NCBI RefSeq assembly: GCF_002847825.1
Contig: NZ_PKIZ01000014.1
Span: 11,244 to 75,243, forward strand
Direction of reading: 5' to 3'
Source: Kytococcus schroeteri
GTDB lineage: Bacteria; Actinomycetota; Actinomycetes; Actinomycetales; Dermatophilaceae
Length of the DNA: 64,000 nucleotides
Part shown: piece after piece, positions 60,442-64,000 of the stretch
Position numbering within the stretch: position 1 is the stretch's first letter
How the letters are laid out: every line of letters begins with the position of its first letter
Notes under the pieces: model-generated
Seen by the model: the letters and a program-made list of their open reading frames with translations, nothing else
Database searches by the model: none
Told to the model about the DNA's origin: nothing
Position numbers and translations under genes: made by a program

Positions 60442-60454
60442 AGAGCACTGCTCT
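60442..60454. promoter_or_regulatory. TetR operator site 2
   Basis: AGAGCACTGCTCT repeats the core of site 1, 45 bp away centre to centre. Two sites in one divergent promoter imply that TetR controls itself and the epimerase-like gene. Confidence 0.75.
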
Positions 60455-60479
60455 CTGTTGCGGCTGCGAGACTGCACGC

Positions 60480-61163
60480 ATGACCAGACGGACCCGGGCC
60501 GAGATGGAGGCGGCGATCCTGGCCGCCGGGCGCACCCAGCTGCGTGAGCGGGGCGCGGCGGCGCTCTCGCTGCGGGAGGTGGCGCGCGAGGTGGGGGTGG
60601 TGAGCTCGGCGGTGTACCGCTACGTGGACAGCCGCGACGAGCTGCTCACGCGGCTGCTGGTGGACGCGTTCGACGGCCTGGCCGATGCCGTGGACGACGC
60701 GCTGTCCGAGGTGCCGGGTGACGGTCCCGGGGTGGCGGGCGCGGCGGCGCGGTTGGGGACCCTGGCCCGGTCCGTGCGGGCGTGGGGTGTGGCGCACCCG
60801 GCCGAGTGGGGACTGCTCTACGGCACGCCGGTGCCGGGCTTCGCGGCGTCGCCGGATCGCACTGGCGGGCCCGGGACGCGCGTGATGGCGCGGGTACTCG
60901 AGTTGGTGGCTGCCGGCGGGCTGGGCGACGTGCCCACCGGTAGGGACGATGTCCTGGTGCCGTTCGCGCGGGAAGCCGTGGCGGAGCTGGGGGTCGACGC
61001 CTCGGCGGACGAGGTGGCCGCAGCGATGACGTGGTGGGCCGGGCTGGTGGGGCTGGTGAGTGCCGAGGTGTTCGGTGCGTGGGGGCCGGTGCCGGACGGG
61101 CTCGGGGAGGCGCTGCTGGAGCGGTGGCTGGGCGGCGCGTCGGGCGCGCCGAGCGAGGGGTAG
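60480..61163 (+). CDS. TetR/AcrR family transcriptional regulator
   Basis: A 227-residue repressor with the N-terminal DNA-binding domain AAILAAGRTQLRERGAAALS, LREVAREVGVVSSAVYRYVD and SRDELLTRLLVDAFDGLADA, followed by a helical ligand domain with the C-terminal region WWAGLVGLVSAEVFGAWGPV typical of the TetR_C_33/WHG group. It is divergent from the epimerase-like gene with two shared operators between them. The ATG at 60480 gives the standard N-terminus; the inducing ligand is unknown. Confidence 0.92.
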   Translation: MTRRTRAEMEAAILAAGRTQLRERGAAALSLREVAREVGVVSSAVYRYVDSRDELLTRLLVDAFDGLADAVDDALSEVPGDGPGVAGAAARLGTLARSVRAWGVAHPAEWGLLYGTPVPGFAASPDRTGGPGTRVMARVLELVAAGGLGDVPTGRDDVLVPFAREAVAELGVDASADEVAAAMTWWAGLVGLVSAEVFGAWGPVPDGLGEALLERWLGGASGAPSEG

Positions 61164-61182
61164 GCGGGCCGGGCGGTCCGGC

Positions 61183-61518
61183 TCAGCCCTCCAGCGGCAC
61201 CCCGGCGCGGGCGGCGATCTCCTGGGCGATGCGGCGGGTGCCGTAGCTGCGGAAGGAGGCCACCTGATCGTGGGTGTGCAGCTCCACGATCTTGGTGCCC
61301 ACCCCGAAACGGATGCGCACGGCGCGGATCTGGTCGTAGTCCAGGTGCCAGGTGGTGTCGACCGGGTGGATCGCCTTGTTCACGCCGTTGGGGGCGAACG
61401 AGACACCGGAGGCGTCGGCAGTGATCTTGCCGCCCACCCAGATGCCCTTGATGGGGGACAGGGCGACGTCCTCGGTGCCGCGGAGCAGGGAGTTGGCCGT
61501 CTTGGTGAGCGTCTGCAT
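61183..61518 (-). CDS. 111-residue PH-like protein, copy 2
   Basis: A near twin of the protein at 53696-54031. It is identical over the first two thirds, then differs at several positions (RIRFGVGTKIVELHTHDQVA, RSYGTRRIAQEIAARAG). It has the same TACCCT box 6 nt before the ATG. The two copies are in the same orientation and bracket the helicase/AlbA/TetR region. Confidence 0.8.
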   Translation of the reverse strand: MQTLTKTANSLLRGTEDVALSPIKGIWVGGKITADASGVSFAPNGVNKAIHPVDTTWHLDYDQIRAVRIRFGVGTKIVELHTHDQVASFRSYGTRRIAQEIAARAGVPLEG

Positions 61519-61535
61519 GGGGGCAGGGTAGGGGG
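61315..61535. repeat. 221-bp perfect direct repeat, right copy
   Basis: This copy is identical to 53828-54048. Recombination between the copies would remove 7487 bp and leave one hybrid gene. Confidence 0.9.
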
Positions 61536-61655
61536 CGGGCCATGCGTGCGTCGTGGTGGGTGCGGCAAAGCGGACGAGTGATCGGGGGGGGCGAGCGCAT
61601 CGGAGGTTCGTCCGTGGGCAACCGGGTGTTCACGCTGGCTCCGTACGTTGCCGGC

Positions 61656-62789
61656 ATGCACCGACGACACTTCCTCCTCGCAACCGGTGGCGCCGCTCTC
61701 GGGGCCGCCATCCAGCCTGTTGCCGCAGCGGCTGCCGCTCGCCCGGTCCGCGTCCTGGTGGCCACCTCTGAACCCTGGGGGACCTACCACATCGAGCACC
61801 TTCTGGATGAGGCGTCCGTTGCCGGTCGGACGATCGCGATGGTCGTCCCGGACCGCAGCCACCTCGAGGAAGATGACGCCACCCCTGTGGTCACTGTCGC
61901 GGAGGCAGCTGCTTGGGGTGCTGACGTGTTGGTGGTCAACTCGGCCTTGGAATGGCCTGTACGGGTTGCCCGTGCTCTGTCCGATGTCCCCGTCGTGGCT
62001 GCATCGCTCGCCTACCTGACTCCGGAGGAGGCACCGGGAGCTGCCGAGCTGCGTCCGCGCCTTGTCGCCATGACCGCAGGTTCCGGGGATGAGGCCGGCG
62101 TCTTTGCTGCCCATTTCGGGGTTCCCCGTTCCCACGTCGCGGTCGTCGGCAACCCGGCGCTGGACGACCTTCCTGCTCACAGGTCGGAACCCGGCAGCGT
62201 TGTCGTCGCCACCTCGGTCACCCACCCCGACGAGACCGGTGAGGCGGCCCCCGGGGCCGAGTTGTTGATGGGGGTGGCCGGTGCCCTGGCCGATTCCGGC
62301 AGGGCGGTCCGTGTGGGTCTGCACCCCCGGGAGGACCCTGCGCTGTGGAGCCGCTTCGAGATCGCTGAGGAGGGCACGGTGGAGGCGTCTGCGCGGGCTG
62401 AGGTGTGCGTGGGGATTCCCGGCTCGGTGTTCCCGAACGTCGCCGCTGTCGGGTGTCCCTTGGTGGGTGTGACGGCCCCTGGCCTGGAGACGCCGGACTA
62501 CATCCTCAGCCTGTGCGCTGCCGTGACCACGCGGCAGGACGCGCTCGAGGCCGTGGACGCTCGGTGGCGCCCGGATTCAGACGCGCTGCGCCGCGCGATC
62601 GGACCCGTGGGTGGTTCAGGGGAGCGTCTGTGGCGGCGGTTCGAGTCGGCCGCCCAGCGCGGGCCGGTAGTGGACACGGGCTGGTCGGCCACCACCGGCC
62701 CGGCGCCGATGGTGGGTGCGGGACTGGTGCTGGCCGGCGCGGCACTGTTGGGCCGGGGGTTCAGCGGAGCGGGCCACGACGAAGCGTGA
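61656..62789 (+). CDS. Exported GT-B-like protein with C-terminal membrane helix
   Basis: A 377-residue protein with a signal of twin-arginine type (MHRRHFLLATGGAALGAAIQ) and a C-terminal hydrophobic helix (MVGAGLVLAGAALLGRG). The body resembles a GT-B glycosyltransferase or UDP-sugar epimerase fold: VRVLVATSEPWGTYHIEHLL, VAVVGNPALDDLP, VGLHPREDPALW and CVGIPGSVFPNVAAVGCPLV. GT-B enzymes using nucleotide sugars are normally cytosolic, so export would be unusual. A cytoplasmic start later in the frame is not apparent. The 3' end overlaps the convergent gene by 29 bp. Confidence 0.65.
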   Translation: MHRRHFLLATGGAALGAAIQPVAAAAAARPVRVLVATSEPWGTYHIEHLLDEASVAGRTIAMVVPDRSHLEEDDATPVVTVAEAAAWGADVLVVNSALEWPVRVARALSDVPVVAASLAYLTPEEAPGAAELRPRLVAMTAGSGDEAGVFAAHFGVPRSHVAVVGNPALDDLPAHRSEPGSVVVATSVTHPDETGEAAPGAELLMGVAGALADSGRAVRVGLHPREDPALWSRFEIAEEGTVEASARAEVCVGIPGSVFPNVAAVGCPLVGVTAPGLETPDYILSLCAAVTTRQDALEAVDARWRPDSDALRRAIGPVGGSGERLWRRFESAAQRGPVVDTGWSATTGPAPMVGAGLVLAGAALLGRGFSGAGHDEA

Positions 62790-63405
62790 TCCGCCGGACG
62801 CCTCGTTTTGACTTGGGCGCAGTACGTGCGGGATGAGGCGTGCGGCGACGCTGCCATTCCATGTGCGCGTGCAGCTCACGCGCCTCCTCCCAGTACCCGT
62901 GCTCTTCCAACCGGTCGGGGAGTCGCCTGACTAGGGCATCGACCTCGGCTTTGTCCTTCCACTCGCGGTACCCCGCGCTGGCGATGAGCGTAGCCATCTG
63001 GGCTATGACGATGAGTAGCAGGAACAAGATTCCACCGAGAAGGAACAGTGTGAGAGCCGTGGAGGGAGTGGGATCGAAGTGATGCTCCAGCACGTAGTCC
63101 GCGGCGATCAGGGCGACAGTGCACGCGGCAATGGTCATGGCCAGAATGAAGCGGTGCCGGTTCCTGGAGCCCGGCCCCATAGTCAGGCGCGCAGTGGCCT
63201 GCTGCCGAGCCTCGCGGACCGCTGAGTCCATGCGCTCGTGGTACAGGCGTCCCGGCTCCACGTCTGACGGTTCGTGGGTCCGGAAGTCGCGCGCCTCCCG
63301 AATGGCGGCTGCGAGCTCCGCAATGATCGCGCTCGTCGACTGGGTGCTCAGCAGGCGCGCCCAGACGCGAGAGGCCCAGTCGGCGACCATCGGGGTCGGG
63401 TCCAT
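62761..63405 (-). CDS. Hypothetical membrane protein
   Basis: A 214-residue protein with a helical N-terminal half (TSAIIAELAAAIREARDFR; MDSAVREARQQATARLTMG), two membrane helices (ILAMTIAACTVALIAADYVL and LTLFLLGGILFLLLIVIAQM) and a cytosolic charged C-terminus (ALVRRLPDRLEEHGYWEEAR). GGAGGA precedes the ATG. It has no family I recognise. GC is a little lower than in the neighbours. Confidence 0.65.
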   Translation of the reverse strand: MDPTPMVADWASRVWARLLSTQSTSAIIAELAAAIREARDFRTHEPSDVEPGRLYHERMDSAVREARQQATARLTMGPGSRNRHRFILAMTIAACTVALIAADYVLEHHFDPTPSTALTLFLLGGILFLLLIVIAQMATLIASAGYREWKDKAEVDALVRRLPDRLEEHGYWEEARELHAHMEWQRRRTPHPARTAPKSKRGVRRITLRRGPLR

Positions 63406-63523
63406 GCCATTCCTCCCGTCATGCAGCGTCACGTCGAGGAGTGAACCGCCGGGCACCGACAACCTCGCCTTGCACTCGGTCGTGTGCTGCTCTGAGCCTG
63501 CCGCCAGCGGTAGGCCCTTACCC

Positions 63524-63922
63524 GGCTCTTCGGAGTTGAGCGTGGGTGCTTGGGGGTAGGGGTCGAGGTCCCGGGCATGATCTGAGGACTTCTACCCCCT
63601 CGGATCGCCAAGGACCTCGACTGTGCCTGAGCCTACTTCCCCGTGCCCTGCTGCCTCGTGTGGTGCCTGTCAGACGTGGCTGGGGTTGCCGGCGATGAGC
63701 GTCACCGGGGTGGTGGATGACGGTGATGCTGGGCTGGTGGTGCACGTGGAGTCCACGTCGGGGCCGGCCGGGTGCCCGCACTGTGGGGTGGTGGCCACCG
63801 CTCACGGCCGCGATCAGGTCCGCCTGGTGGACGCCCCCTCGTTCGGCAGACCGGTGCGACTGGTGTGGGCCAAGCGCAGATACGTGTGCCGAGAGGCCCT
63901 CTGCCCTGGTGCGAGCTTCACC
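63524..63922 (+). mobile_element. ISL3-type element, left end only
   Basis: The left end appears to start at GGCTCTTCGGAGTTGAG (63524) and is followed by GGTAGGGGTCGAGGTCC (63556-63572) and the transposase start. The element stops at about 63922, where a second, similar end begins. Confidence 0.6.
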
Positions 63923-63946
63923 GGCTCTTCCGATCTGAGGGTGTAG
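63623..63946 (+). pseudogene. ISL3 family transposase, N-terminal fragment
   Basis: The 107-residue product contains the ISL3 zinc-binding region AGCPHCGVVATAHGRD, VRLVDAPSFGRPVRLVWAKR and RRYVCREALCPGASFT. The last seven residues come from the inserted sequence. Full-length ISL3 transposases are about 400-440 residues with a DDE domain, which is missing here. Confidence 0.8.
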
Positions 63947-64000
63947 CAGTGGTGGTGTGACCGGGTCGAGGTAGGGGTCGAGGTCCCCTGATGATGGGGG
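63923..64000 (+). mobile_element. Left end of a second ISL3-like element (continues beyond the window)
   Basis: GGCTCTTCCGATCTGAG at 63923 resembles the left end at 63524, and GGTAGGGGTCGAGGTCC recurs at 63970-63986. It therefore looks like a related element inserted in the transposase gene of the first. Confidence 0.5.

Overview
The window is high-GC DNA with dense, tightly packed genes, frequent GTG starts and many 4-nt start/stop overlaps. Gene families and gene order (nrtR-nadABC, the mscL...fmdB-5-FTHF ligase-galU-rimJ-glpR block, a two-domain desaturase/reductase pair, DUF222-HNH and DUF2277 proteins) point to an actinobacterium, most likely Micrococcales. The genus cannot be fixed from the sequence alone. 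Most genes are ordinary chromosomal housekeeping genes; the accessory parts are at 27.2-28.9 kb, 48.4-51.4 kb, 53.7-61.5 kb and the last 500 bases.

Layout. 0-3.4 kb: two CNNM/CorC-like membrane proteins and two CrcB fluoride-channel subunits. 3.5-7.3 kb: an SbcD/SbcC-like nuclease and ATPase pair. 7.4-11.9 kb: an SRPBCC protein, tRNA-Arg(CCT) and a large degenerate SF1 helicase-like protein with a small partner. 12.0-16.9 kb: mscL, a SAF-domain protein, an FmdB-type zinc ribbon, 5-formyl-THF cyclo-ligase, galU, a RimJ-like acetyltransferase, GlpR/SepX and tRNA-Ala(CGC). This block matches the mycobacterial order but lacks moeA/glp. 17-23.5 kb: BrnQ transporter, a DUF1963 pseudogene, a YdbS/YdbT-like PH-domain pair and a protein O-mannosyltransferase. 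23.6-27.2 kb: succinate dehydrogenase sdhCAB. 27.2-28.9 kb: a lower-GC cassette of small secreted or lipid-anchored proteins, the first of which is interrupted by an in-frame amber codon. 29-37.7 kb: DUF2277 protein, SGNH hydrolase, PucR-type regulator, ferredoxin reductase with acyl-CoA desaturase, thiolase, a flavoprotein and a hexose-phosphate mutarotase. 38-44.4 kb: AI-2E-family permease, then nrtR and the nadABC operon with candidate operators. 44.5-48.4 kb: a TyrA-AroQ-PheA trifunctional fusion and an fmdB-fmdA formamidase pair.

48.4-64 kb is more disturbed. It holds a truncated and frameshifted proA, a DUF222-HNH gene beside a peptidase-like fragment, an MFS transporter and a lipoprotein. 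Then come two near-identical copies of a 111-residue protein gene. They share a 221-bp perfect direct repeat and bracket about 7.3 kb that carries an AlbA/ATPase protein, a 1061-residue SF1 helicase, an NAD-dependent epimerase-like protein and a divergent TetR regulator. The window ends in an ISL3-type transposase fragment that appears to be split by the left end of a second related element.

Two genome-wide features stand out. At least 16 genes have a TANNNT-like -10 element 6-8 nt before the start codon and no Shine-Dalgarno sequence, so they are probably transcribed leaderless. Several convergent or long intergenic gaps contain nested inverted repeats built from the same words (GCACGGGAAA, TTTCGCGTGC, GCGACACC), which look like a lineage-specific intergenic repeat family.
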